A DNA stretch of 64,000 nucleotides from positions 83,086 through 147,085 of the forward strand of contig DAORJK010000007.1 in NCBI GenBank assembly GCA_035438985.1, written 5' to 3'. The notes beneath the pieces were generated by a model, which searched no databases, was not told where the DNA came from, and saw only the letters and a program-made list of their open reading frames with translations. Shown one piece after another: positions 53,772-62,730 of the stretch. Position numbers and translations under genes: made by a program. The DNA is from UBA4408 sp002389785 (GTDB taxonomy: Bacteria; Bacteroidota; Bacteroidia; UBA4408). Positions within the stretch are counted from its first letter, which is position 1. Every line of letters starts with the position of its first letter.

Positions 53772-55091
53772 ATGGAAAATTTAACAATGAATAAAACAGA
53801 GAAATTTAAAGTAAAAGACATTTCTCTTGCTGCATGGGGACGTAAGGAAATTATGTTGGCCGAAGCAGAAATGCCGGGCTTAATGAGCCTGAGAGAAGAA
53901 TTTGGTGCAAGTAAACCATTAAAAGGAGCCCGCATTGCAGGTTGCCTTCACATGACCATACAAACCGCTGTTCTTATCGAAACATTGCAAGTATTAGGAG
54001 CTGAAGTAAGCTGGTCATCTTGCAATATTTTTTCAACACAGGATCAAGCTGCTGCTGCTATTGCTGCTGCAGGTACTCCGGTTTTTGCCTGGAAAGGAAT
54101 GAATGAAACCGAGTTTGATTGGTGTATCGAACAAACCTTGCATGCTTTTGAAGGTGGAAAACCTTTAAACATGATTTTAGATGATGGTGGAGATTTAACG
54201 AACATGGTATTTGATCGTTATCCTGAATTAGTTAAAGGAATTAAAGGATTGTCCGAAGAAACAACTACCGGTGTTCATCGTTTACATGAGCGTGTTGCCA
54301 ATGGTACTTTACCAATTCCTGCTATCAATATTAATGACTCTGTAACAAAATCAAAATTCGATAACAAATACGGTTGCCGTGAATCATTGGTTGACGCGAT
54401 ACGTCGTGCTACCGATATTATGATGGCCGGAAAAGTTGCTGTTGTTGCAGGTTTTGGTGATGTTGGAAAAGGCTCAGCCGACTCATTAAAAAATGCCGGT
54501 GTGCGTGTTATCGTTACTGAAATTGATCCTATTTGTGCATTACAAGCTGCAATGGAAGGATATGAAGTGAAAAAAATGGATACGGCTGTGAAAGAAGCAG
54601 ACATTATTGTTACTGCTACAGGTAATAAAAACATTATCGTTGACCGTCATTTTAAAGCGATGAAAGACAAGGCTATTGTTTGCAACATTGGTCACTTCGA
54701 CAATGAAATTGACATGGCTTGGCTTAATAAAAACTATGGAAGCACTAAAAACGAAATTAAACCACAAGTTGACTTATACACTGTTGATGGAAAACATATC
54801 TTAGTGTTGGCTGAAGGTAGATTGGTTAACTTGGGCTGTGCAACGGGTCATCCATCTTTTGTAATGAGTAATTCATTTACCAACCAAACTTTGGCTCAAC
54901 TTGAACTTTGGCAAAACAGCAAAAATTACGAAAACAAAGTGTATACCCTGCCTAAACATTTAGATGAAAAAGTAGCCCGTTTACACCTTTCCAAAATTGG
55001 CGTTGAGTTGGATGTATTAAGTCCTGATCAAGCGAAGTATATTGGTGTATCGGTAGAAGGTCCTTTCAAACAAGAAATGTATCGCTACTAA
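53772..55091 (+). CDS. ahcY: Adenosylhomocysteinase
   Basis: 439-aa NAD-dependent enzyme hydrolysing S-adenosylhomocysteine to homocysteine and adenosine. The ATG at 53772 (MENLTMNKTEKFKVKDISLA) is chosen over one 90 bp upstream because a promoter overlaps the latter and the resulting length is typical. Motifs: CLHMTIQTAVLIETL, SSCNIFSTQDQAAAAIA, LDDGGDLTN, GVHRLHER, AININDSVTKSKFDN with its catalytic Lys/Asp, GFGDVGKGSA (NAD site) and CNIGHFDNEID. The C-terminal QEMYRY ends with Tyr as in many homologues. Single gene followed by a terminator. Confidence 0.97.
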   Translation: MENLTMNKTEKFKVKDISLAAWGRKEIMLAEAEMPGLMSLREEFGASKPLKGARIAGCLHMTIQTAVLIETLQVLGAEVSWSSCNIFSTQDQAAAAIAAAGTPVFAWKGMNETEFDWCIEQTLHAFEGGKPLNMILDDGGDLTNMVFDRYPELVKGIKGLSEETTTGVHRLHERVANGTLPIPAININDSVTKSKFDNKYGCRESLVDAIRRATDIMMAGKVAVVAGFGDVGKGSADSLKNAGVRVIVTEIDPICALQAAMEGYEVKKMDTAVKEADIIVTATGNKNIIVDRHFKAMKDKAIVCNIGHFDNEIDMAWLNKNYGSTKNEIKPQVDLYTVDGKHILVLAEGRLVNLGCATGHPSFVMSNSFTNQTLAQLELWQNSKNYENKVYTLPKHLDEKVARLHLSKIGVELDVLSPDQAKYIGVSVEGPFKQEMYRY

Positions 55092-55108
55092 TCACTTGAT
55101 TGTAATAA

Positions 55109-55141
55109 AAAAGGGGAAAAAGTTCATCTTTTTCCCCTTTT
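55109..55141. terminator. Rho-independent terminator between convergent ahcY and pyrH
   Basis: AAAAGGGGAAAAAG (55109-55122) pairs perfectly with CTTTTTCCCCTTTT (55128-55141) around a 5-nt loop, with A/T-rich flanks. It probably serves both directions. Confidence 0.85.
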
Positions 55142-55158
55142 CTATTTTCATTTTTTCC

Positions 55159-55866
55159 TTAAAACTCAACCAAGGTACCAATTTTATTACCTAGCATTAA
55201 TTGCTTCAGATTTCCACCTGTATTCATATCAAAAACCACAATGGGTAGTTTATTTTCGTTACACAAAGTAAAGGCAGTCATATCCATAACATTTAAGCCC
55301 TTTTCATACACTTCATTAAATGAAATAGTGTCGTATTTTGTAGCTGACTTGTCCTTTTCAGGATCGGCAGTATAAATTCCATCTACACGTGTTCCTTTTA
55401 AAATTACGTTTGCCTCTATTTCAATTGCGCGTAAAGAAGCAGCTGTGTCTGTGGTAAAGTATGGATTTCCAGTTCCTGCTCCAAATATTACAACTCTTCC
55501 CTTTTCCAAATGCCTTACAGCTCTTCGACGAATAAATGGTTCACAAATTTGCTCCATTTTAATTGCCGACATCAAACGGGTATTTACATTTAATCGTTCA
55601 AGCGCACTTTGCAAAGCCATGCTATTAATAACTGTAGCAAGCATTCCCATGTAATCGCCTTGAACTCGATCCATCCCTCCCTTTTCGGCCTGAATACCTC
55701 TAAAAATATTGCCGCCACCAATTACAATTGCCACTTCTGCACCCAATTCAACAATGGATTTAATATCGCTGGCATATTGACCTAATCGAGCAGGATCAAT
55801 TCCAAATTGCTTCTCACCCATTAATGCTTCACCACTCAATTTCAATAATACTCGTTTATATTTCAT
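55159..55866 (-). CDS. pyrH: UMP kinase
   Basis: 235-aa amino-acid-kinase-fold enzyme phosphorylating UMP to UDP. Start MKYKRVLLKLSGEALMG, then VAIVIGGGNIFRG, MGMLATVINSMALQSAL, FGAGTGNPYFTTDTAA and GTRVDGIYTADPEKD are the standard UMPK motifs; the C-terminus has NVMDMTAFTLCNENKLPIVV split by normal spacing. It lies downstream of tsf on the same strand, the common tsf-pyrH order, but a strong terminator (56009-56038) separates them. A minus-strand TAAATTTG box at 55878-55871 ends only 4 nt before the ATG, hinting at its own near-leaderless promoter. Confidence 0.97.
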   Translation of the reverse strand: MKYKRVLLKLSGEALMGEKQFGIDPARLGQYASDIKSIVELGAEVAIVIGGGNIFRGIQAEKGGMDRVQGDYMGMLATVINSMALQSALERLNVNTRLMSAIKMEQICEPFIRRRAVRHLEKGRVVIFGAGTGNPYFTTDTAASLRAIEIEANVILKGTRVDGIYTADPEKDKSATKYDTISFNEVYEKGLNVMDMTAFTLCNENKLPIVVFDMNTGGNLKQLMLGNKIGTLVEF

Positions 55867-56008
55867 GCTTCAAATTTAATTCTATTGTGTTCATATTTGG
55901 GTATTTCCCTTTCAGCTTATATAATTTATAATCTGGCAAATTCATTGCTTATAAGGTGAATCAAAGCAGCAGTAGAATAAACCTGTCTTACAATTGAAAA
56001 GCTAGTGC

Positions 56009-56038
56009 AAAAAAAATCCCGACTTAAAAGTCGGGATT
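56009..56038 (-). terminator. Terminator of the rplM-rpsI-rpsB-tsf operon
   Basis: AATCCCGACTT (56015-56025) and AAGTCGGGATT (56028-56038) pair perfectly over 11 bp. On the minus strand the stem is followed by a T-run (A-run at 56009-56016 on +). It lies just past the tsf stop. Confidence 0.9.
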
Positions 56039-56052
56039 CAATTTTTAACGAA

Positions 56053-56886
56053 TTAGCTTAATGCTACACGCTTAAAGGCGGTAACTGTTAATCCTTTTTC
56101 CGCATCATTTAAATATTGCGAAACAGTTCTTTTGCTATCCTTAATGAACTCTTGATTCAACAAGGTTGATTCTTTGTAAAACTTTTCAATTTTACCTTTT
56201 GCAATCATTTCAATTTTGTCTTCAGGCTTGCCTTCATTGCGCAATTGCTCTTTAGCAATTTCAACTTCTCTTTCTAACATCGAAGGATCAACATCTCCCT
56301 TATCAACAGCAACTGGTGACATAGCTGCAATTTGCATAGCAACATCCTTACCTACTTGCTCATCAGCAATAGACTTGTTAAATCCTACAAGTGTAGCCAA
56401 TTTGTTTCCCGGGTGGATATAGGCAACTACCTTCTCGGCAGAAACTACTTCGTAACGTGATAATTCAATTTTTTCACCAATCTTACCCACGTATTCAGTA
56501 ATTTTTTCAGCAACTGTTAGATTTTCATAAGGCAAGGCCAAAAAAGCCTCAGTATTCGCTGGGTTTTTGTCAATTGCCAGATTTAACAAGTTAGTTGTAA
56601 ACCCTACGAAATCTTCATTAATTGCAACGAAATCTGTTTCACAACTAAGGGTTACAATCACTCCTCTTTTTGCATCAGAAGTAACCTTTGCTAAAACACA
56701 ACCTTCTTTTGCATCTCGGTCACCACGATTAGCTGCTACTTTTTGACCTTTCTTTCTTAAATAATCTACTGCTTTTTCAAAATCGCCTTCTGCTTCCATA
56801 AGGGCTTTTTTGCAATCCATCATTCCGGCTCCGGTTTGAGTTCTTAATTTGTTAACATCCGCAGCCGTTATAGTTATAACTGACAT
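56053..56886 (-). CDS. tsf: Elongation factor Ts
   Basis: 277-aa guanine-nucleotide exchange factor for EF-Tu. The N-terminal UBA-like region VNKLRTQTGAGMMDCKKALMEAEGD (shown here across its family span in two parts, VNKLRTQTGAGMMDCKKAL and MEAEGD) is diagnostic, followed by AVDYLRKKGQKVA, VTLSCETDFVA and the C-terminal FIKDSKRTVSQYL. Length is normal. It follows rpsB, the near-universal order, and a terminator lies directly after it. Confidence 0.96.
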   Translation of the reverse strand: MSVITITAADVNKLRTQTGAGMMDCKKALMEAEGDFEKAVDYLRKKGQKVAANRGDRDAKEGCVLAKVTSDAKRGVIVTLSCETDFVAINEDFVGFTTNLLNLAIDKNPANTEAFLALPYENLTVAEKITEYVGKIGEKIELSRYEVVSAEKVVAYIHPGNKLATLVGFNKSIADEQVGKDVAMQIAAMSPVAVDKGDVDPSMLEREVEIAKEQLRNEGKPEDKIEMIAKGKIEKFYKESTLLNQEFIKDSKRTVSQYLNDAEKGLTVTAFKRVALS

Positions 56887-56939
56887 GTTTATAATTTGTT
56901 TTTTGTGATATACTTATTCTTATTAACTAATTTGCCTAA

Positions 56940-57773
56940 TTAAGCCTTTGCTCTTGGGCGTTTTCCGGTTCTTTTTTCTTCCCCATCTTCTCCACGGCCT
57001 CTTCTTGAACGTCCAGCATCAGCATTTTCGGATACCAATTCTCCTTCTTCCTTTGATGCTTCTTCATCGTCCTTATCTTTATCCACTTTACGCTCTGATA
57101 AACCTTCCTCAACTGCTTTCGCAATTACATCCAATATTAATTGAATCGATTTGGTTGCATCATCATTAGCAGGAATAGCGTAATCAACTAAATTAGGGTC
57201 AGAGTTGGTATCCACAATTCCGAAAGTTGGAATGTTTAATCTTTTTGCTTCAGCCACAGCAATGTGTTCCTTAAAAATATCTACAATAAACAAGGCTGCC
57301 GGTAAACGAGTTAAATCAGCGATACTTCCTAAGTTTTTCTCCAATTTAGCACGCTCACGAGTAATTTGCAATTTTTCTTTTTTAGAAATATTGTCGAAAG
57401 TGCCATCAGATGTCATTTTATCAATTGACGACATCTTTTTAACTGCTTTGCGAATCGTTGCAAAATTAGTTAACATCCCACCCGGCCAACGCTCTGTAAC
57501 ATAGGGCATGTTCAGGTTCTTCACACTATTTGCAACCACTTCTTTTGCTTGCTTTTTAGTAGCAACAAACAATATTTTCTTACCTGATTTTGCAATTTGT
57601 TTTAATGCCTCGGATGCAGCATCCAACTTAACCATAGTTTTGTTAAGATCGATGATGTGAATTCCGTTCTTCTCCATAAAAATATAAGGAGCCATGTTTG
57701 GATTCCACTTGCGCTTAAGATGCCCAAAGTGACATCCTGCTTCTAGTAATGCTTCGTGAGTTGTTCTTGCCAT
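56940..57773 (-). CDS. rpsB: 30S ribosomal protein S2 with charged C-terminal extension
   Basis: 277-aa S2. The core shows LLEAGCHFGHLKRKWNPNM, YIFMEKNGIHIIDLNKT, FVATKKQAKEVV, RWPGGMLTNFATIR and GIVDTNSDPNLVDYAIPANDDA split by usual spacing. After residue about 228 comes a roughly 50-residue tail rich in Asp, Glu, Lys and Arg (DKDKDDEEASKEE, then RSRRGRGEDGEEKR), which is not part of the S2 fold. Such tails vary among Bacteroidota. It is the third gene of rplM-rpsI-rpsB-tsf. Confidence 0.96.
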   Translation of the reverse strand: MARTTHEALLEAGCHFGHLKRKWNPNMAPYIFMEKNGIHIIDLNKTMVKLDAASEALKQIAKSGKKILFVATKKQAKEVVANSVKNLNMPYVTERWPGGMLTNFATIRKAVKKMSSIDKMTSDGTFDNISKKEKLQITRERAKLEKNLGSIADLTRLPAALFIVDIFKEHIAVAEAKRLNIPTFGIVDTNSDPNLVDYAIPANDDATKSIQLILDVIAKAVEEGLSERKVDKDKDDEEASKEEGELVSENADAGRSRRGRGEDGEEKRTGKRPRAKA

Positions 57774-57807
57774 TGAAATTGTATCTCTGTTATTTTGAAT
57801 ATAAATA

Positions 57808-58194
57808 TTAACGTTTGCTGAATTGGAAACGTTTTCTTGCCTTTTTCTGACCAGGCTTTTTACGCTCTACCATTCTAGGATCGCGTGTCATTAAACCCAA
57901 CGGTTTCAATGTTGCACGGTTCTCAGGATTCACTTCGCAAAGTGCTCTTGAAATTCCTAAACGTAACGCTTCGGCTTGTCCGGAAACACCACCACCATCA
58001 ATAGTTGCAGTAATATCATACTCCCCAACATTATTGGTTAATGCGAAAGGCTGATTCACCACATATTGCAAAGTTGAAGTTGGAAAATATTCTTTAAAAT
58101 CTCTGTCGTTAACAGTGATGCTACCCTTGCCCTTGGTCATGTAAACACGGGCAACAGCTGACTTTCTACGTCCTAATGTATTAGTTACTTCCAT
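57808..58194 (-). CDS. rpsI: 30S ribosomal protein S9
   Basis: 128-aa S9. The start MEVTNTLGRRKSAVARVYM, the GKGSITVNDRDF element, GGGVSGQAEALRLGISRAL and the basic C-terminus ending PGQKKARKRFQFSKR, with its terminal Lys-Arg that reaches the P-site tRNA, are all present. It follows rplM by 4 bp, the conserved L13-S9 pair. Confidence 0.98.
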   Translation of the reverse strand: MEVTNTLGRRKSAVARVYMTKGKGSITVNDRDFKEYFPTSTLQYVVNQPFALTNNVGEYDITATIDGGGVSGQAEALRLGISRALCEVNPENRATLKPLGLMTRDPRMVERKKPGQKKARKRFQFSKR

Positions 58195-58198
58195 TGAC

Positions 58199-58654
58199 TT
58201 ATTTTATAGAATTTAATTTGATTTCTTTAGGTTGTTGCGCAGAATGTGGATGCTCAGCACCAGCATAAACGAACAAATTTTTTGCAATAGCATTACCCAA
58301 TTTGGTTTTGGGAAGCATACCACGTACAGCCATTTTTACAACTGCCTCAGGTTTACGCACAAGCAATTCCTTAGGAGTAGCAAAACGTTGCCCTCCGGGA
58401 TATCCTGTGTGACGCACATATTCCTTTTCAGTCATTTTATTTCCTGTAAGCTTTACTTTCTCAGCGTTAATTACAATCACATTATCACCACAATCAACGT
58501 GAGGGGTAAATTCAGTTTTGTTTTTGCCACGAATAATTTTGGCAGCCTTTGAAGCTAAACGACCTAATACCTCATTTTCAGCATCAATAAGAACCCATTG
58601 CTTGTTAACAGTAGCGCGGTTTGCAGAAACTGTTTTATAACTTTGTGTATCCAC
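58199..58654 (-). CDS. rplM: 50S ribosomal protein L13
   Basis: 151-aa L13. Visible family motifs are KQWVLIDAENEVLGRLAS, KIIRGKNKTEFTPHVDCGD, VKLTGNKMTEKEYVRHTGYP, VRGMLPKTKLGNAI and FVYAGAEHPHSAQQP. It is the first gene of the rplM-rpsI-rpsB-tsf operon. A promoter candidate lies about 60-95 nt upstream. Confidence 0.98.
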   Translation of the reverse strand: MDTQSYKTVSANRATVNKQWVLIDAENEVLGRLASKAAKIIRGKNKTEFTPHVDCGDNVIVINAEKVKLTGNKMTEKEYVRHTGYPGGQRFATPKELLVRKPEAVVKMAVRGMLPKTKLGNAIAKNLFVYAGAEHPHSAQQPKEIKLNSIK

Positions 58655-58959
58655 TTTGTTTTATTTATTTAATTGTTTCTTTCACCAAATAAATTGACCT
58701 GTTTTTTCATTTGGGGCTGCGAAGTTACACCTTTTTTTATTTCCAACAAATTTATGAACAAAAAACTGTTGGATTTCTGTTGATTACCTTCATTCTACTT
58801 TACCAATTGTGCTATTCGCATTAGATTGTTGAAAAAATAACACGCTCTTTTCTGACAATAGCTATTCAGTGCTTTATTTTGTATTCACTTTTTTAACATT
58901 ATAATTAGCTTTAACCTTTAATATTCAATAACTTTACAAAAATCATAATACTCAAATAA
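58655..58959. other. Divergent intergenic region, rplM operon / 12-repeat secreted protein
   Basis: AT-rich and without a gene. It contains the candidate rplM promoter at 58720-58750. On the plus strand TAACTTTA lies near 58929, one base off the -7 consensus, as a weak candidate for the gene at 58960. Confidence 0.4.
58720..58750 (-). promoter_or_regulatory. Candidate promoter of the ribosomal protein operon
   Basis: On the minus strand TTTG (58750-58747), 19 nt, then TAACTTCG (58727-58720), one mismatch to the -7 consensus. A leader of about 60 nt would precede rplM. Confidence 0.45.
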
Positions 58960-61900
58960 ATGAAGAAGCACCTTACACTTATATTTTTGTTCGTAATTAT
59001 AGCGCTAAAAAACACGTTCGGAATTTTATCCACCCCATTACTTACTGCACCGGCTGATGGTTCTCAAAATAATCCAGCTGCGACCAAAATTAACTGGTAC
59101 AATGTAACAGGAGCTACGACTTATGAATTTAAGATAGATACGGTGGCTTCCTTGCTTTCAGCTCCTGTGCAAACCAGTAACTCTAGTGAGTATACGAATG
59201 CTCAATTGTACTATGGAACCACCTACTATTGGCAAGTTCGTGCTTTAAAAACAACCGGTACGCCTGATTCATCGGCATGGACAGCTGTTTTTAGTTTTAC
59301 CACACAAATAGTTCTTAACATCTCTTCACCTGCTAATGGTGCAACCAATCAGTTTCCTCGAAGTTTCTTAAATTGGAGTAATAGTGACGGGTGTAACAAT
59401 TTTCAAGTTCAGCTTGACGAATTGGTAACCTTTAACTCTCCTAACTTTTTTGAAACTAATCAACCTGATTCACTTTCTTATTTCTATACCACTCAATTAA
59501 AATTTGGAACAACTTATTACTGGCGCGTTCGTGCAATGCATGCGCTTGATACCACTGACTGGACTCCAATCTACTCCTTTACCACATTAGATAGTGTTAC
59601 CTTATCTGCACCTAGCAATGGAGCAAGTTTTCTTTCACCCAGTGTTGAGTTGAATTGGGATTATATTTCTGGAATTACGAAGTATGAAGTACAACTTGAT
59701 AAAGCATCCGGGTTTAATTCTTTGGATTTGCGAACCGCAGTATTGGATGATTCAATTTCAAATTGGTCACCCCTTAATTTAGAATTTGGAACATCTTATT
59801 TTTGGAGAGTGCGAGCATGGCATGCAAGCGATACAACTGAGTGGTCTCAAACGTGGAATTTTTCTACCCTCGCCGCACTAACTTTAACCAGTCCCGGAAA
59901 CAACACCATCAATCAGTTTCCCAATGCCTTATTAAACTGGAACTACATAACAGATCCAATAAGTTATGATGTTGAATACGATACATCTTTAAGCTTTTCC
60001 TCATCTAATTATGTTTATGCCAGCAACGACAGTATTTCAGAACATAAAACAGCCGATTTGCTTTTTGGTGAAACTTACTATTGGCATGCCAGAGCGCACA
60101 ATTTAGCTGATACCTCGCAATGGTCATCGGTTTGGAGTTTTACTGTAATCGACAGTGTTATTCAAACTGCACCCACCAACGGAGCGGTGGCTGTGCCCTC
60201 GCGTGTTACACTCAACTGGAACGCTGTTGAAGGAACTACAGGATACCAAGTGCTACTTGATACCTCACTTAGCTTTTCATCGCCTTTAAGTGCCACTTAT
60301 CAAACCGCAACGTCCGATCAGCAAGTTCTTAATTTATATTTTGGAACTACTTACTACTGGAAAGCTAGGGCATTTCATTCATTAGACACTTCAAGTTGGA
60401 CCAGTGCATGGTCGTTTACAACAGCCGATACTGTTTTGTTAACTGCACCAGCAAATCACGCTACTCAGGTAACACCAAGAGCTAATTTAAATTGGAGCAA
60501 TTTGAGCGGATCAAGTGCTTATTGGGTTGTTTACGATACTATTGCTTCCTTTAATTCACCAATCGCTAAATCAGTTATAACAACTAGCTCAAATTATTTT
60601 GCATCCAATCTGTTTTTTAACCAGCAGTATTTTTGGAAAGTAAAAGCAATAAATTCTGTTGATACAACTGCTTGGTCAGAAACATGGGATTTTACAACGT
60701 TGAATGAACTAGTGCACACATCTCCCTTAGATGGTGATACCGGCCTTGCGCTTACCACTGAAATAAATTGGTCAGGAGTTTCAGGTGCTGTTGGATATAT
60801 TTATCGCTTTGATACCAGTCCATTATTTAATGTGTTCCCCCAAACCGGCAACTCAATTGGCACCAATTCACGCGCAGATATTACTTTGTCGCAGTATGGT
60901 CAAACTTATTACTGGCAAGTTGCCGTATTTGATTCGGTAGATACCTCAGGTTGGTCGGCTCCATGGTCTTTTACAACCCTTTATCAATTAGCACAAGCAC
61001 CTAATTTATTGGCTCCTGCTGATTTATCTACAGGATTATCAATCACTTCTGTGCCCTTAAGTTGGAATTCACTGGCAGGTGTAATTAGTTATGAATATAG
61101 CTACTCTACCTCTCCATCCTTTAACGGCGCTGCTACATTCAGTACAACAGATACTACAGGCCTGATTAATGGCCTGAATAGTGAAACGGTTTATTATTGG
61201 AGAGTGAGAGCAGCTAATGCCTCGGGATATACTCCTTGGTCGAGTGTTTTTTCATTTACCACCTTAAATCCATTTACCGGTGTACCTATTCTATTCGCCC
61301 CTGAAGATGAAGCTATCGATGTTCCGCAGCCGGTGATTTTTACTTGGTTTCCATTAGCTTTTGCAAGTGGCTTTGAATGTGAATATTCAACTGATTCATT
61401 GTTTACAAACTCAATAACTGTAATGAGTTTCGATACCTCAGCCAGTTCAGGATTAATTGACCCATTAACAACTTACTATTGGCGTGTTAGAGGAGTTGAC
61501 GACAATGCTTATTCGGCTTGGAGTAGCATTTGGAAATTTACAACTGAAAATCCATTGACTTTTGCTACTACATTAATTACGCCTGTCGATGGTTCAACAG
61601 GCTTGAGCAGCCCGGTTAGTTTTACTTGGAACGCATTAGCTCTTGCATCATCGTATGAATGTGAATACGACCTTGATTCGTTGTTTGGATCTGCAACCAC
61701 CTTGTTGGCAAATGATACAACGGTGATCTCGCTTCCATTATCTCCCTTATCAAAGTACTATTGGCGAGTGAGAGGTGTTTTAGGAAATGTAAGTTCACCT
61801 TGGAGTACCGTTTGGAGCTTCAATACTGAGAATCCATTAATCTTGGCTCCGATTCAGTATGCCCCAGCTGATTTGTCTAGCGGGGTTAGTAGTCCGGCTA

Positions 61901-62664
61901 ACTTTAGTTGGTTTCCAGTTGCAGCAGCCTCTTCTTATGAATGTGAATATGCCTTAGATTCATTATTCAATTCGCCTGTCACATTATTGGCAAATGATAC
62001 CGGAGCTGTATCCTTATCGCTTCAAAGTTTATCAACCTACTTTTGGAGAGTACGTGCTGTTTTGGGTGCAGCAATTTCACCCTGGAGTCAAATCTGGAAG
62101 TTTGAAACAGCAGATGGTACTATCCCCTTACAACTGCTTCCTTTAAACAACGATACCGGGTTATTATCGCCTGTGTTATTTAAGTGGACGAATGTAGCTG
62201 GTGTAAGTTCTTATGAATGTCAATATGCTACAGATTCTATTTTTACAAATCCTGTGGTGCTGAATTCATCAGCTGATACTGTACAATCACAAAATCTTAA
62301 TTTGTTAACTACTTATTATTGGAGAGTTAGAGCCATTGATGGAACTACAAATTATCCTTGGAGTGCAGTTTGGAAATTTACCACTTCATTTATGGTGAGT
62401 GATTTTTCTGTTTCTTCTGAAAATACTGGATTTGTGATATTCCCCAATCCTGCTACGAACCAATTATTTATTAAAAATTCTGCTACTCAAAACGAAAATA
62501 TGCAGGTTTCTATTTTGTCAATCGATGGAAGGGTTGTTTGGCAAAATAAACTTAGCTCCAATACTACTATGAGCATAAATATTGAAAATTTAGCCAGAGG
62601 TTGTTATATTGTTAATGCAATAAGTAAGAATCAAGTTATACGACAAAAACTGATTGCTAAGTAG
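58960..62664 (+). CDS. Secreted protein of 12 Fn3-like repeats with T9SS type A sorting domain
   Basis: 1234-aa exported protein. Signal peptide about 1-22. From there to about 1140 it consists of 12 tandem units of 90-97 aa. Each unit opens with a L-x-x-P-x-(D/N)-G/A motif (LLTAPADGS, LTSPGNN, LITPVDGSTG), has a central W-N/S-x-(V/I/L) strand, a YExxxD segment, and closes with TYYWRVRA followed by WSxxWxFTT. The pattern is a fibronectin III-like fold. The last three or four units are the most alike (SYECEYDLDSLF, LLANDT). Residues about 1155-1234 are a T9SS type A sorting domain (IFPNPATNQLF, ILSIDGRVVW). No catalytic or lectin domain is seen. It may be a stalk or adhesin. Single gene with its own terminator. 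Confidence 0.85.
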   Translation: MKKHLTLIFLFVIIALKNTFGILSTPLLTAPADGSQNNPAATKINWYNVTGATTYEFKIDTVASLLSAPVQTSNSSEYTNAQLYYGTTYYWQVRALKTTGTPDSSAWTAVFSFTTQIVLNISSPANGATNQFPRSFLNWSNSDGCNNFQVQLDELVTFNSPNFFETNQPDSLSYFYTTQLKFGTTYYWRVRAMHALDTTDWTPIYSFTTLDSVTLSAPSNGASFLSPSVELNWDYISGITKYEVQLDKASGFNSLDLRTAVLDDSISNWSPLNLEFGTSYFWRVRAWHASDTTEWSQTWNFSTLAALTLTSPGNNTINQFPNALLNWNYITDPISYDVEYDTSLSFSSSNYVYASNDSISEHKTADLLFGETYYWHARAHNLADTSQWSSVWSFTVIDSVIQTAPTNGAVAVPSRVTLNWNAVEGTTGYQVLLDTSLSFSSPLSATYQTATSDQQVLNLYFGTTYYWKARAFHSLDTSSWTSAWSFTTADTVLLTAPANHATQVTPRANLNWSNLSGSSAYWVVYDTIASFNSPIAKSVITTSSNYFASNLFFNQQYFWKVKAINSVDTTAWSETWDFTTLNELVHTSPLDGDTGLALTTEINWSGVSGAVGYIYRFDTSPLFNVFPQTGNSIGTNSRADITLSQYGQTYYWQVAVFDSVDTSGWSAPWSFTTLYQLAQAPNLLAPADLSTGLSITSVPLSWNSLAGVISYEYSYSTSPSFNGAATFSTTDTTGLINGLNSETVYYWRVRAANASGYTPWSSVFSFTTLNPFTGVPILFAPEDEAIDVPQPVIFTWFPLAFASGFECEYSTDSLFTNSITVMSFDTSASSGLIDPLTTYYWRVRGVDDNAYSAWSSIWKFTTENPLTFATTLITPVDGSTGLSSPVSFTWNALALASSYECEYDLDSLFGSATTLLANDTTVISLPLSPLSKYYWRVRGVLGNVSSPWSTVWSFNTENPLILAPIQYAPADLSSGVSSPANFSWFPVAAASSYECEYALDSLFNSPVTLLANDTGAVSLSLQSLSTYFWRVRAVLGAAISPWSQIWKFETADGTIPLQLLPLNNDTGLLSPVLFKWTNVAGVSSYECQYATDSIFTNPVVLNSSADTVQSQNLNLLTTYYWRVRAIDGTTNYPWSAVWKFTTSFMVSDFSVSSENTGFVIFPNPATNQLFIKNSATQNENMQVSILSIDGRVVWQNKLSSNTTMSINIENLARGCYIVNAISKNQVIRQKLIAK

Positions 62665-62672
62665 TTCCTATC

Positions 62673-62708
62673 AAAAAAGAGGTGATTCAAATGAATCGCC
62701 TCTTTTTT
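62673..62708. terminator. Bidirectional rho-independent terminator
   Basis: AAAAAAGAGGTGATTCA (62673-62689) pairs with TGAATCGCCTCTTTTTT (62692-62708) with a single G-U pair and a 2-nt apex. It lies between the convergent Fn3-repeat gene and trhO. Confidence 0.88.
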
Positions 62709-62730
62709 GACTTTTTGTTACTCCAGTAAA

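Noticed and set aside
56936..57124. Small minus-strand ORF overlapping the 3' end of rpsB
   Set aside because: It is the charged S2 tail read in another frame; the S2 frame is well supported.
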